Assembly (NCBI GenBank): GCA_025093555.1
Contig: JAIWNF010000051.1
Coordinates: forward strand, 186,001-250,000
Direction of reading: 5' to 3'
Length of the DNA: 64,000 bases
Origin: Circinella umbellata
Taxonomy: Eukaryota; Mucoromycota; Mucoromycetes; Mucorales; Lichtheimiaceae
A program made the translations under genes and the position numbers. The notes below the pieces were generated by a model, which saw nothing but the letters and a program-made list of their open reading frames with translations, ran no database searches and had not been told where the DNA came from. Positions 1 to 11,945 of this stretch are shown here, piece after piece; the first letter of the stretch is position 1, and the number at the start of each line of letters is the position of its first letter.

Positions 1-1978
1 TAACGTAAGTACGTTTCCCATCCTTGTAAACATAATGGTATTTTATTTGTATTCCTAGTAATCATGCTTATCATTTGTGCTTTTTCTGCTGTACTATAGT
101 GAGTTACATTCGGTAGGCAAGTATTAGACTAATGTACTTTTGGGATAAATATTGTGCCGAATCCTAAACCTTAAAGCAGTAGATTTACAGGATTTTCAAA
201 AAAGCAATGTTGTATTTTCTCAAATACAATGTCACCCCAGAAAAAAAAATAGCTACATATGTCGTATTCCAATAACACAAAGGTACCTTGTTTCGAAGCC
301 CGGTATAGAAAAATGGACACACCACCGCGCATAATATAATTTAAAGCTGCATCCATGTTTGACCAGCTGATAAGTAAAGAAGACATTAAGTGTCACAAGT
401 ACATTGTAAAACAAGATAATCGGTAGATCATTCAATTTTGCATAATTATTACACACCAATGTCGGTCAGCAAAAGAAAAACCAACACGCCGGATGGTACA
501 AGTAAATTACTTTAAGCATTGAAAATAACATTTATAGGAATTAGAGGTAACCGAATAATGCTGTAGTATATGGTAGTTCTAGTAACAATCCAGGAACGTC
601 ATGCAGACGATACATGTGTTGCCTATTGCTTTCCCTCAAGCATAAACATGTAGCGATTTATATTAGTTAACATCTATGTTATTAAGTCGTTAAATTCGAT
701 TGCTACATATCAAATAATATTTCATCTATATGATTTATGGCATATTAATATGAATTATCAATTTAATGCTTGAAAAAAAAAAAGATGAAAATAGTTCTTC
801 CACTGAGACTGATACTCATCCATTATAATACGTAGTTTAGACTCTTTCCGTCGTTACATCATTTTCAGCGTTAAATATGAGCGGTACTCTTGTTTAACTC
901 AGACCCTTAAATTGATATTACGAACAGTATATTTGTGATATTTTTTATTTCATAATATCGCAGAAAAAAGTAGATGTAATTCTATGAGCACCGTTTTATT
1001 ATAGCAAATATCAAGCATAAAATGGCATGATTTGACAATTTCAAAACTCAAATCCAATCATTCGTAACTAAGTGTTGAAGAGAGGAATAAATCGAAGCAA
1101 AGCTAACTAAAATCGGTAATTTGTAGCAAGATGATAGAAGAGGTATGTGTGGCGAGGATGAAGTTGTCGTTTCTAACAACGACTGAATCTAGAAAACCAT
1201 GTATATGTTCTATGCTTGATAATGACATTGCGCAAAGAAATAAAAATATTCTATATATGTTTAGACGTCATAGATTGTACGTACGGCAAAAAATACATGT
1301 ATGTTAAATAAAGCGTAGGAAAAATGCGATAAAAACAAAAGTTTGGTAACCCAACTATCAAACAAATCAAAAATTAACATATATATCAACTTCTCGCCAA
1401 AGATGAACGCCCGGTAAACATTTATAATGTTCCCACTGAATCTTTATTTATTTTGTGCAACGATGATCCAGTAGTCCGTACAAATGTAAATAGCTCACGT
1501 GAACCCCTCTATAGAACTGAGCAGCGAAGCACAAGAGAGATTTCTGCGTTCAGGTCGATCGTAATTCTGTAGTTTATGAACCGAGACTCTTTATCTCGAT
1601 ATATTACTGTTATCACATGAGAAGATCATGAGATAAGGCGTACATAGCATAGATGCTTTACTACTTATGTATGTATGTATATATATTATACATTATTATT
1701 CTTTTACGAACTATACTTTTATAGGCTTCTTTATCCATTTTTGAAATAATTTTCTTTTTTTTACCAGGATATAATTCTCTTTTTCTACTTCTGTACGTAG
1801 CCTAACAACGCAAAGCAAAACCAGTAAAGAAAATCAAGTTTCGAAGCCAGTAATAAAAATTGATATAAAATCACAATTCTTTTTTTTTCTTTTCTCTCTC
1901 ATCTTACTTTTTCTTTTTAATCTTAACTCTTCCCTTTCCCTACATTACTACTATTGCTATTGAGCTTTTTTATTCAAA
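1..1978. repeat. Upstream part of duplicated unit A1
   Basis: This stretch holds no gene I can support. It is the 5' flank of the first subtilase copy and recurs as a direct copy from 17649 (constant offset 17648) and as an inverted copy ending at 11945. I saw no difference from the direct copy. The inverted copy matches well only from about 1500 onward and carries many substitutions and small indels further out. The last 130 bases are pyrimidine-rich with a TATA-like gatataaaat near 1861, about 118 bases before the start codon, so the core promoter is probably here. Open frames of 60-70 codons occur but look like chance. Confidence 0.85.
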
Positions 1979-3633
1979 ATGAAATTCACATCCCTTTCCT
2001 GTTTCGCAGTATTGGTGCTGGGCACCCTTACATCTGCCGCTCCCACTGGACAACGTAAATCTCAAAATTATCTTATCCAATTGAATAAAGATGCCGCTGT
2101 TGATGACTGTAAGGATCCATAAAAATATAAAAAAATAATAATTAGTTACAATGTGCAAAAATAGTAATTCTTTTGTTACTAAATTTGTTACTAAATAATT
2201 TATTCATTTACTAAACACACAAACAAACAACTTAAATATTATGCAATCGTTATATGTAAATATATAGTTATTCCCAAATTCATTAAAGATACCACCAAGT
2301 TATTCGGTGATCTTTTCGAGGAAGTAGGTGAAAAAAGCAACAGTGTGGTTGATCAAGCTAACGATCCAATGGGTAACAGCAACATTCGAGTACTCAAATC
2401 GTTTGATCTCGCTGGTAACTTCAAGGCTCTCGATGTCTCCCTTGCAGATAATCGTATTGTGGAAAAGATCTTGAAGAGCTTCTCTGAAGTAATTACAGTT
2501 GTTCCTAATGAAATCATTCAATTTGATTTGCCAAAACCTGCTAGCCATAATACTGTAAGTATAACAAACATCATTTATTTACTGCTATTATTGACAATTA
2601 ATGAAAAATACTTACCTTTTCTAACGTTATAAAATTATAGAATTCCAAGCGTGCAGATTCATACCTTGAGCAAGCCAACCCTGGATGGAGTTTGTCACGT
2701 ATTTCGGAACGCGAATTGGATTTGACTCAACCCTACATTTACGATTCACGTGGCGGGTATGTGCTTTCTTTTGTCTGTATTTTGTACATAATTAGAAAAG
2801 AAGAATTTTGACTTTTAATAACCAATTTTTTACCGCACATTTTTAGCTCTGGTGTCACAGTATATGTTGTTGATGATGGTTGTAACGTTGACCATAACGA
2901 TTTTGGAGGCCGTGCTACACATGGCTATTCTGCATACGGTGACGAAGATCCAGTTGAAGGTGGCGGTCACGGAACCCACGTTAGTGGTATTATTGGTGGC
3001 AGCGAATATGGTGTTGCAAAGAACGTCAGCATTGTCAGTGTTAAAGTCCTTTCAGCCGAAGGTTCAGGTTCTCTCTCAGATGTGATTGGCGGCATTGAAT
3101 ATGTCGTCAACGAAGAAAAGGGTAAGGGTCGTCCTGTCGTTGTCAACATGTCGCTTGGTGCACCTAAATCCGGCTCTGGTTCAGATACATTGAATGACGC
3201 CATTACAGCTGCTGTGGAAGCCGGTATTCCCATTGTTGTTGCTGCTGGCAATGATGCATCTGACGCATGCGAAATGGTCCCTGCTGGTAATGAAAATGTT
3301 TTCACCGTTGGTTCCGTTAATAAGGAGGACACACTCGACGATTTCAGCTGCTACGGTAGCTGTGTTAATATCTTGGCTCCTGGTAGAGATATTACCAGTG
3401 CATACATTGGTGGAAAGGATACTGAAGAAACTATGTCTGGTACATCCATGGCTTCTCCCCACGTAGCTGGTGTTGCTGCTTTGTTGCTTCCTGGTTTGGA
3501 GCAAGGAATCGCACCAAAGGATCTTTACAGTGCAATCGCCAAGATTACTACCAATGACAAGATTGGTGCAATTCCCGATTCAGCTACACCCAATCAGCTT
3601 CTTTTCAACGGTCAACAAAAGACTGAACAGTAA
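1979..3633 (+). CDS. Secreted subtilisin-like serine protease, copy 1
   Basis: Spliced gene with exons 1979-2108, 2268-2554, 2641-2756 and 2847-3633, coding for 439 residues. It starts with a signal peptide (MKFTSLSCFAVLVLG, cut after about residue 20), then an I9-type propeptide to about residue 140, then a proteinase K/cerevisin-type S8 catalytic domain. The triad is visible: Asp187 in VYVVDDG, His219 in GHGTHVSG and Ser378 in SGTSMASPH, with oxyanion Asn313 in AAGN. By family it should be an endoprotease activated by propeptide removal, secreted or vacuolar. The start was chosen because it gives the signal peptide and the intron phases all match. The coding sequence appears identical to the inverted copy at 8298-9952 and differs from the copy at 19627 by two silent changes that I could find. 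Confidence 0.95.
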
Positions 3634-3779
3634 AGATAGAATTATATTCTTTTCTTTCCCACTCTTTCTCCTCTCCCGTAATTTAAATTTACGTATTCAC
3701 TCAACCATTATTCACCCCAAGTCACTTTTACTACTTACTACTTATTAGCTACCTCTGTATGTAATATTATATTAAATAT

Positions 3780-5090
3780 TATATTTTATTGTTACACTCG
3801 TACTTCTTTAATAATGTATCACGTTCTTTAATCAATTGATCATATTCAGTGGACTGCTGAGCTGCTCTCTTTCTCAGTGAGTCAAAGTTAGATGTTTGCT
3901 TCTTTAATGTTATAATTTTAGTGTGAAAATAAACAACTTGCTATTTTTGTAAGAGGAGTTGATTTCCGCAAATCGATCAGCACTTTCACTAGCAATGACA
4001 AAGTATATAAATGTATAATTCACTCAGCAGAGAGTTAGTCTTCATGTATATCGAACTATTTTTTATACCAACTTTTCAATTCATCTTGTATCCATTATGT
4101 GTGAGAGTAACTTCTTTCTTCATGTGCTGAAATTATTTTTCGCGTTTGCGCATGTTGACAGCTAATGCAATGGTTCTTTCAAGGGTCTTGTATTTACAAG
4201 AAATGTATTAACCGTCGATTTCGTTAGCTCCCCACACCAATAATATCTTGGAGAGACATAAAAAGTACACTTACAGTGACAAGAGCAAGGTGAATCCAGT
4301 AAGATATAAATTACGTCGATCATATAAAAGCGTTTTGTTTTTAAAGTAGCCTCGAAACTATAATCATGATATGATGCCCTTCTTCCCAGTCAGCGTTTTC
4401 ACCAACGCGGTGTAATTGGTTAAATGTATTTATGAAGTAAGTAATAAGATCCTCCCGTATTATTTATATCATATTCTTTATTTTTTTTTAATAAATCTAC
4501 TTTCCAATGAACAGTAAAGAGATTTATTTGTTTGTTAAAAATACACATAGATAGTGCCATACGTAAGCTTATTTCTTCATTCTATAATAATAATGTAGAT
4601 ACATATATACACACCATGTCACTTTATATTACATGTTTATACATACTTATGCAAGAATAATCTTGAGAGCGCACAAAACCTTTTCAATCTAATGCATATG
4701 TTTGCTATCTCCCTGGTTTTGAATACATATAATTTCTTTTTCTTTCTTTCTTTCTTTCTAATTTATTTATACACATACTACGGCAGGAGACTTTCTAAAA
4801 ACTCTCATTATACCTCTGCGTCAATGTATTAGAAGTAGAAGCTACTGTATATGCAAATCAGCTACGTAGTTTATTATTATTTTTTAATAAACTGAAGTGA
4901 TTACATAGAAACAAAATGAAACTGAAGACGTACGTACCAGTACCATATAGAATACAAACGTTTATATAACAAATTTTTAAGCTAGTACGTACAGTAAAAG
5001 TATAAATATGAATATTATATGTAGACTTTTTATCTTCTTCAACACTAGAAGTAAGTTAAATTGTTATAATGTTAAAAAAAAGGAAAGAAA
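3780..5090 (-). pseudogene. Decayed BAP31-like gene, copy 1
   Basis: This follows the exon order of the intact BAP31-like gene at 25948-27146 but is broken throughout. The region matching exon 8 (about 3780-4003) has a frameshift after the SSYK motif and has lost the normal stop, so it reads into YECNNKI. The exon 7 region (about 4110-4190) has an in-frame TAA. The exon 6 region has an extra three bases in the His-rich stretch that disturb the frame. The GC donor after exon 5 is changed to GA, and the start ATG has become ATA near 5065. The intact locus shows what it came from: a 205-residue ER membrane protein of the BAP31/Yet3 family. It lies tail-to-tail with the subtilase gene, as in the intact locus. 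Confidence 0.85.
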
Positions 5091-6139
5091 CCGACGGGTC
5101 AAAGAAGAAAGAGCTCGGGTCTAAACATAATAATCAACTGTGAACTAACATTGAATTCCAGTACTTCTATTTATTTATTTTTATATACGTACGTATTATA
5201 TATATTTTACTGCTATTATGAAATGACTCATTATATTCCTTTATCATTTCTATATAGTAAAATATCTAGATCATCTACGTATTGAATGAATGTCCAACCA
5301 ATTCTGAATTTTCAACTTTTTTATTACATATACCGCATAAATATCTTGAACCAAATGCACTTTTAGATTGTGCTTTTAGGATTTAAATTATCAAAAACTG
5401 ATATGCGAATATATGCGAAAAAGGCCAATGGCAGTACAACAAATGTTTTGGAATTACCACCTGAATGAAGGTATTGTATTTAAGATAAGGGCAGATGTTC
5501 AGACGTTGGTAATTCAATTATTAATTTTTGAGGAGAACACCATAAGGATAATAAAATGTTGGCGTTTTGGTCTAAGAAGGGCCGAACATTTTCGGAAAAT
5601 ACATTTCTTTGATCTGAAATACCAGGTGAATGATCAGTATTTTGTTCTTGATCTGAATCAATTGGGCTGTTGTTTTTACAGCATTACTTTTCATATTATC
5701 TCATTTGACAACTATTCCATCCAGATATGACAAGAAGAACAATGTGATCCATCATATATTTTCCTGCATTTATTTCTTCACATTTCAAATCTATCGTTTA
5801 AAAGGTAAAGTCAAGTTTATAAATATTATGTCTAGTTTTCAATGTGTTACGAGTATTAATTTTAGCACGTTGATCACTACTACCAGCCTGTTTTGATTTT
5901 TCACGAATGTAATTTAATGATCACTTATTATATATACACGGAGTCCTAATATATATAGCCGAAATTTCAGCACTAGAGTCGACAAAGCCGAAACAGCATT
6001 GATTCTGCATTAAAGCAAGGTATCTGATTAGTGATTGTGTAAAATTTGCTTTGATCTTTGTCGACGTGTATTGTCCACGTTCTTACCAGCAGTTGCAAGA
6101 GCTTCTAGCTCATCATATTTGTCAGCTAGCAGTTCGCAC

Positions 6140-7660
6140 TATGTATTACGTATAATATATGTATTTTTCTTCTATCTAAAATTATCAGAGGCATATGAAT
6201 CGTTAAACGCTCTGTGTTTTTATTTTTGTCTTTTTCTGTTCTTCAACGTCAAAATATTATAGCATTACAGCAACAATAACAGACTAGTAGAGACCATTAT
6301 CATTAATTAATAATTAATGGGATAATGAAATGATTAACTGATACATACTAAAGTCGATCTGTATTACCATATACCTATTCGAGTCATTAAATTTAATATA
6401 ATTCCATGAGGGCAGTAATCAGATTTATGATATCTGTAGCTCAGCCAAGGTAGTAGCATAGTACATATTTTCACTCTAGGTAATAATATGTAATATTATT
6501 ACCCCTTTTTCCCTTCCCTTTTTTTTCTTCTCTTTTTAATAATTTTATTATATATATTATCAACTTATAAGTTATCAACATCAGTAATATCTCGTTATTA
6601 TAATTATTAAACAAATAAAGAAATATTTATCATGAATAATGTGTTCCATTCAGACTGACAAAACAAGCTGTTAAAGATCACCAGTAAAGGGCACGTATAC
6701 AAGCAACTGCAACACTTGCAAGTAACTTTACAAGTACAAGTTATTAATACTCGTGAATCACAGTCAATTATCAACTTAGAATATTGAATAGATACGTAGA
6801 AGGTAGTATAAATAAGGCATCTTTCTTTCTCAAATAAATCTTCAGTTCTATCAAGTTCTAATAAAGTACCTGATTCACTCACTCTTATTTTCTATTTTAA
6901 CCCTACCATCAGAATTGCTTTATTTTGTTGGTTACTGTATTAAACTGACTGAATTCTTTTATCTTTAAATTTTTATTATAATTTATCTTTTTCCTTGGGT
7001 CATATACTAGGAAAAATATTACTTTTTATTCATTTTTTTGACACGATACAACCGAAAGTAACGTACCAATATCACGAATTAGCATGCAAGAAATAACATG
7101 CGTTGAATAAACGTTTTACTTGTAATACTATAGTACAATATAGGTGGTCGCTGTTGTTTTACAGTATTTTTACCTTTTAAAACATGTACTTTTTTTTGTC
7201 TTTAAAAATCCAAAGGGTACTATTTTTCTCCGGGAATATACATACTATATTGTAGTTAAAATTGAAGCTGTAAATGTTTGATATTTATAGGAAGATTAAG
7301 TTATTATTTTATATGTGCACTCTCACATGTATAAAAATATGTTAGAAACGCACCAAACAATTTAACAAGGATAAGACATACTTTAAAGCTTTTACAGCGC
7401 GTTGAAGATATAGATCATTCACAATCTAGTATATACTCTCGAAAAGATGGGCCTTTATGAGTCTACTTTTCGACCACCACAAAGCGAAACACTATAATCA
7501 TCATTTAATAATACGAAGCAAAGTTGAGAAGAGGTTTGATATATCTATTTACCTAACAAAGTGGTGCAAGGTAGAGAGAAATTGATAATATGTAAAATGA
7601 TATCAACACTCTAACTGTCTTCCAACCGACTGATTCTGCCCTTATTTCCATTGTCATATC
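6140..7660 (+). repeat. Repeat D, copy in spacer S1
   Basis: Diverged inverted match to 13740-15060. The shared landmarks run in the opposite order: the block around 6170-6230 against 14980-15030, the block around 6330-6470 against 14720-14850, and the blocks at 7100-7140 and 7200-7660 against 14610-14660 and 13760-14240. By eye many positions differ, so this duplication is older than that of the subtilase units. No coding capacity was recognised. D and its inverted partner bracket the A2-B segment. Confidence 0.75.
6497..7067. mobile_element. 571-bp insertion, class unknown, LTR-like
   Basis: Present in spacer S1 and missing from the homologous place in S2 (near 14703-14711). It is flanked by AATAT on both sides (6492-6496 and 7068-7072), which looks like a 5-bp target duplication. 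Inside are a TATA-like agtataaata near 6805 and AATAAA-like signals shortly after, an arrangement seen in solo LTRs. The ends are not the usual TG...CA, and no coding frame is recognised. Part of it (about 6690-6770) loosely resembles 21595-21670. Class and exact ends are uncertain. Confidence 0.45.
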
Positions 7661-7823
7661 ATTAGTAATAGTTTTTTAAAATAGTTTTTTAAAATATTTA
7701 TTTTCATAATTATGTAATAAGATCTTATGTGTACACACTGCATATTAACTACTGCGCCATTTAATTAACATTACATACGTACATATTATTTTGTTATACA
7801 TACGTTATAATACATGGGTATAA

Positions 7824-8151
7824 GTATCACACATAATGGATACAAGATGAATTGAAAAGTTGGTATAAAAAATAGTTCGATATACATGAAGACTAACTCT
7901 CTGCTGAGTGAATTATACATTTATATACTTTGTCATTGCTAGTGAAAGTGCTGATCGATTTGCGGAAATCAACTCCTCTTACAAAAATAGCAAGTTGTTT
8001 ATTTTCACACTAAAATTATAACATTAAAGAAGCAAACATCTAACTTTGACTCACTGAGAAAGAGAGCAGCTCAGCAGTCCACTGAATATGATCAATTGAT
8101 TAAAGAACGTGATACATTATTAAAGAAGTACGAGTGTAACAATAAAATATA
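7824..8151 (+). pseudogene. Truncated BAP31-like pseudogene, copy 2
   Basis: Inverted duplicate of the C-terminal exon of the decayed BAP31-like gene at 3780-5090, cut off inside the intron before that exon. It keeps the same frameshift after the SSYK motif and the same lost stop ending in YECNNKI. The inactivating changes therefore predate the inverted duplication. Confidence 0.85.
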
Positions 8152-8297
8152 ATATTTAATATAATATTACATACAGAGGTAGCTAATAAGTAGTAAGTAG
8201 TAAAAGTGACTTGGGGTGAATAATGGTTGAGTGAATACGTAAATTTAAATTACGGGAGAGGAGAAAGAGTGGGAAAGAAAAGAATATAATTCTATCT

Positions 8298-9952
8298 TTA
8301 CTGTTCAGTCTTTTGTTGACCGTTGAAAAGAAGCTGATTGGGTGTAGCTGAATCGGGAATTGCACCAATCTTGTCATTGGTAGTAATCTTGGCGATTGCA
8401 CTGTAAAGATCCTTTGGTGCGATTCCTTGCTCCAAACCAGGAAGCAACAAAGCAGCAACACCAGCTACGTGGGGAGAAGCCATGGATGTACCAGACATAG
8501 TTTCTTCAGTATCCTTTCCACCAATGTATGCACTGGTAATATCTCTACCAGGAGCCAAGATATTAACACAGCTACCGTAGCAGCTGAAATCGTCGAGTGT
8601 GTCCTCCTTATTAACGGAACCAACGGTGAAAACATTTTCATTACCAGCAGGGACCATTTCGCATGCGTCAGATGCATCATTGCCAGCAGCAACAACAATG
8701 GGAATACCGGCTTCCACAGCAGCTGTAATGGCGTCATTCAATGTATCTGAACCAGAGCCGGATTTAGGTGCACCAAGCGACATGTTGACAACGACAGGAC
8801 GACCCTTACCCTTTTCTTCGTTGACGACATATTCAATGCCGCCAATCACATCTGAGAGAGAACCTGAACCTTCGGCTGAAAGGACTTTAACACTGACAAT
8901 GCTGACGTTCTTTGCAACACCATATTCGCTGCCACCAATAATACCACTAACGTGGGTTCCGTGACCGCCACCTTCAACTGGATCTTCGTCACCGTATGCA
9001 GAATAGCCATGTGTAGCACGGCCTCCAAAATCGTTATGGTCAACGTTACAACCATCATCAACAACATATACTGTGACACCAGAGCTAAAAATGTGCGGTA
9101 AAAAATTGGTTATTAAAAGTCAAAATTCTTCTTTTCTAATTATGTACAAAATACAGACAAAAGAAAGCACATACCCGCCACGTGAATCGTAAATGTAGGG
9201 TTGAGTCAAATCCAATTCGCGTTCCGAAATACGTGACAAACTCCATCCAGGGTTGGCTTGCTCAAGGTATGAATCTGCACGCTTGGAATTCTATAATTTT
9301 ATAACGTTAGAAAAGGTAAGTATTTTTCATTAATTGTCAATAATAGCAGTAAATAAATGATGTTTGTTATACTTACAGTATTATGGCTAGCAGGTTTTGG
9401 CAAATCAAATTGAATGATTTCATTAGGAACAACTGTAATTACTTCAGAGAAGCTCTTCAAGATCTTTTCCACAATACGATTATCTGCAAGGGAGACATCG
9501 AGAGCCTTGAAGTTACCAGCGAGATCAAACGATTTGAGTACTCGAATGTTGCTGTTACCCATTGGATCGTTAGCTTGATCAACCACACTGTTGCTTTTTT
9601 CACCTACTTCCTCGAAAAGATCACCGAATAACTTGGTGGTATCTTTAATGAATTTGGGAATAACTATATATTTACATATAACGATTGCATAATATTTAAG
9701 TTGTTTGTTTGTGTGTTTAGTAAATGAATAAATTATTTAGTAACAAATTTAGTAACAAAAGAATTACTATTTTTGCACATTGTAACTAATTATTATTTTT
9801 TTATATTTTTATGGATCCTTACAGTCATCAACAGCGGCATCTTTATTCAATTGGATAAGATAATTTTGAGATTTACGTTGTCCAGTGGGAGCGGCAGATG
9901 TAAGGGTGCCCAGCACCAATACTGCGAAACAGGAAAGGGATGTGAATTTCAT
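8298..9952 (-). CDS. Secreted subtilisin-like serine protease, copy 2
   Basis: Exons on the minus strand are 9823-9952, 9377-9663, 9175-9290 and 8298-9084, mirror images of the copy at 1979-3633. The product is 439 residues with the same signal peptide, propeptide and S8 catalytic domain: Asp187, His219, Ser378 and oxyanion Asn313. No nucleotide difference from copy 1 was seen in the coding exons, and introns and UTRs also match. The gene lies in the inverted arm, so it faces copy 1 tail-to-tail across spacer S1. It appears functional. It could also be an assembly duplicate, though its diverged outer flank argues for a real second locus. Confidence 0.93.
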
Positions 9953-11945
9953 TTTGAATAAAAAAGCTCAATAGCAATAGTAGTAATGTAGGGAAAGGGA
10001 AGAGTTAAGATTAAAAAGAAAAAGTAAGATGAGAGAGAAAAGAAAAAAAAAGAATTGTGATTTTATATCAATTTTTATTACTGGCTTCGAAACTTGATTT
10101 TCTTTACTGGTTTTGCTTTGCGTTGTTAGGCTACGTACAGAAGTAGAAAAAGAGAATTATATCCTGGTAAAAAAAAGAAAATTATTTCAAAAATGGATAA
10201 AGAAGCCTATAAAAGTATAGTTCGTAAAAGAATAATAATGTATAATATATATACATACATACATAAGTAGTAAAGCATCTATGCTATGTACGCCTTATCT
10301 CATGATCTTCTCATGTGATAACAGTAATATATCGAGATAAAGAGTCTCGGTTCATAAACTACAGAATTACGATCGACCTGAACGCAGAAATCTCTCTTGT
10401 GCTTCGCTGCTCAGTTCTATAGAGGGGTTCACGTGAGCTATTAACATTTGTACGGACTACTGGATCATCGTTGCACAAAATAAACAAAAATTCAGTGGGA
10501 ACATTATAAATGTTTACCGGGCGTTCATCTTTGGCGAGAAGTTGATATATATGTTAATTTTTGATTTGTTTGATAGTTGGGTTACCAAACTTTTGTTTTT
10601 ACCGCATTTTTCCTACGCTTTATTTAACATACGTGTATTTTTTGCCGTACGTACAATCTATGACGTCTAAACATATATAGAATATTTTTATTTCTTTGCG
10701 CAATGTCATTATCAAGCATAGAACATATACATGGTTTTCTAGATTCAGTCGTTGTTAGAAACGACAACTTCATCCTCGCCACACATACCTCTTCTATCAT
10801 CTTGCTACAAAATTACCGATTTTAGTTAGCTTTGCTTCGATTTATTCTTCTCTTCAACGCTTAGTTACGAACAATGAGATTTGAGTTTTGAAATTGTCGA
10901 ATTATGCCATTTTATGCTTGATACTTGTTATTATAAAACGGTGCTCATAGAATTACACTTACTTTTTTCTGCGATATTATGAAATAAAAAAAAAAAATTC
11001 ACAAATATACTGTAATATCAATTAAAGGGTCTGGGTTAAACAAGAGTACAACTCATATTTAATGCTGAAAATAATGTAACAACGGAAAGAGACTAACTAT
11101 GGATGGGTATCAGTCTGAGCGGAAAAACTATTTTCTTCTCTTTTTTTCCATGAGCATGTCATACCTGGAAAAGCATGGATTTATCTTTGAATTGATAATT
11201 CATCTTGATATGCCATAAATCGCATAAATGGAATATTATTTGATATGTATCAATCAAATTTAACGACTTATAACATACGTAGATGTTTACTAATAATCGC
11301 TATATGTTCATACTTGATGGAAAGCAATAGGCAACTCATGTATCATCTGTATGACGTCCCTGAATTGTTACTGAAACTATCATGTACTACAGCGTTATTT
11401 GGTTACATCTAATTTCTATAAATGTTTTCAATGCTTAAAGTAATTTACTTGTACCATCCGGCGTTTTGGTTGTTCTTTTGCTGACCGACATTGGCGTGTG
11501 AAAATTCTGCAAAACTGAATGATCTACCGATTATCTTGCTTTGCAATGTACTTGTGACACTTAATGCCTTCTTTCCTTATCAGTTGGTCAAACATGGATA
11601 CAGCTTTAAATTATATTATGCGCAGTGGTGTGTCTATTTTTCTATACCGGGCTGCAAAAGAAGGTACCTTTGTGCTACTGGAATACAACATATGTAGGTA
11701 TTTTTTTTTCTGGAGCGATATTGTATTTGATACAACTTTGTTTTTTTTGAAAATCCTGTAAATCTACTGCTTTAAGGTTTAGGATTCGGCACAATATTTA
11801 TCCCAAAAGTACATCAGTCTAATACTTGCCTACCGAATGTAACTCACTATAGTACAGCAGAAAAAGCACAAATGATAAGCATGATTACTAGGAATACAAA
11901 TAAAATACCATTATGTTTACAAGGATGGGAAACGTACTTACGTTA
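9953..11945 (-). repeat. 5' flank of subtilase copy 2
   Basis: Promoter side of copy 2. It has the same pyrimidine-rich leader and TATA-like element as copy 1 in mirror position, with divergence from A1/A3 rising beyond about 10440. No gene was recognised. Confidence 0.8.

Larger units (their letters stand above)
1..4107 (+). repeat. Left arm of inverted repeat 1 (unit A1)
   Basis: Read in reverse complement, this arm matches 7824-11945. Around the subtilase gene the relation is x to 11931-x; nearer the window start it drifts by about 15-19 bases because of small indels. Matching stops at about 4107, where the copy at 7824 is cut inside the BAP31-like pseudogene. The arm begins at the first base of the window, so its true outer end may lie outside. 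The same block is also a direct repeat of 17649-21580. Confidence 0.93.
4108..7823. repeat. Spacer S1 of inverted repeat 1
   Basis: The first kilobase (to about 5150) is the rest of the A1 BAP31-like pseudogene and its upstream flank, shared with the A4 locus up to about 27,220. From 5160 to 6100 I recognise nothing; a 105-codon open frame at 5413-5730 has no motif I know. From about 6140 to 7660 the sequence is a diverged inverted relative of 13740-15060 in spacer S2. That match is interrupted by an extra segment at 6497-7067. Confidence 0.75.
7824..11945 (-). repeat. Right arm of inverted repeat 1 (unit A2)
   Basis: Inverted copy of 1-4107 and, extended through block B, the left arm of the second inverted repeat. 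The inner part, about 7824-10440, reads as identical to A1. The outer part, about 10440-11945, carries many substitutions and indels; for example aaatgtaaatagc in A1 reads aaatgttaatagc here. Its outer edge at 11945 is exactly where block B begins. Confidence 0.93.

Noticed and set aside
2967..3332. Minus-strand frame of 121 codons in the subtilase exon, repeated in the copies
   Set aside because: Antisense shadow of the catalytic domain; repeated only because the gene is repeated.
5413..5730. 105-codon open frame in spacer S1
   Set aside because: No motif, no intron-linked neighbours, and AT-rich codon use like random sequence; kept only as a note.
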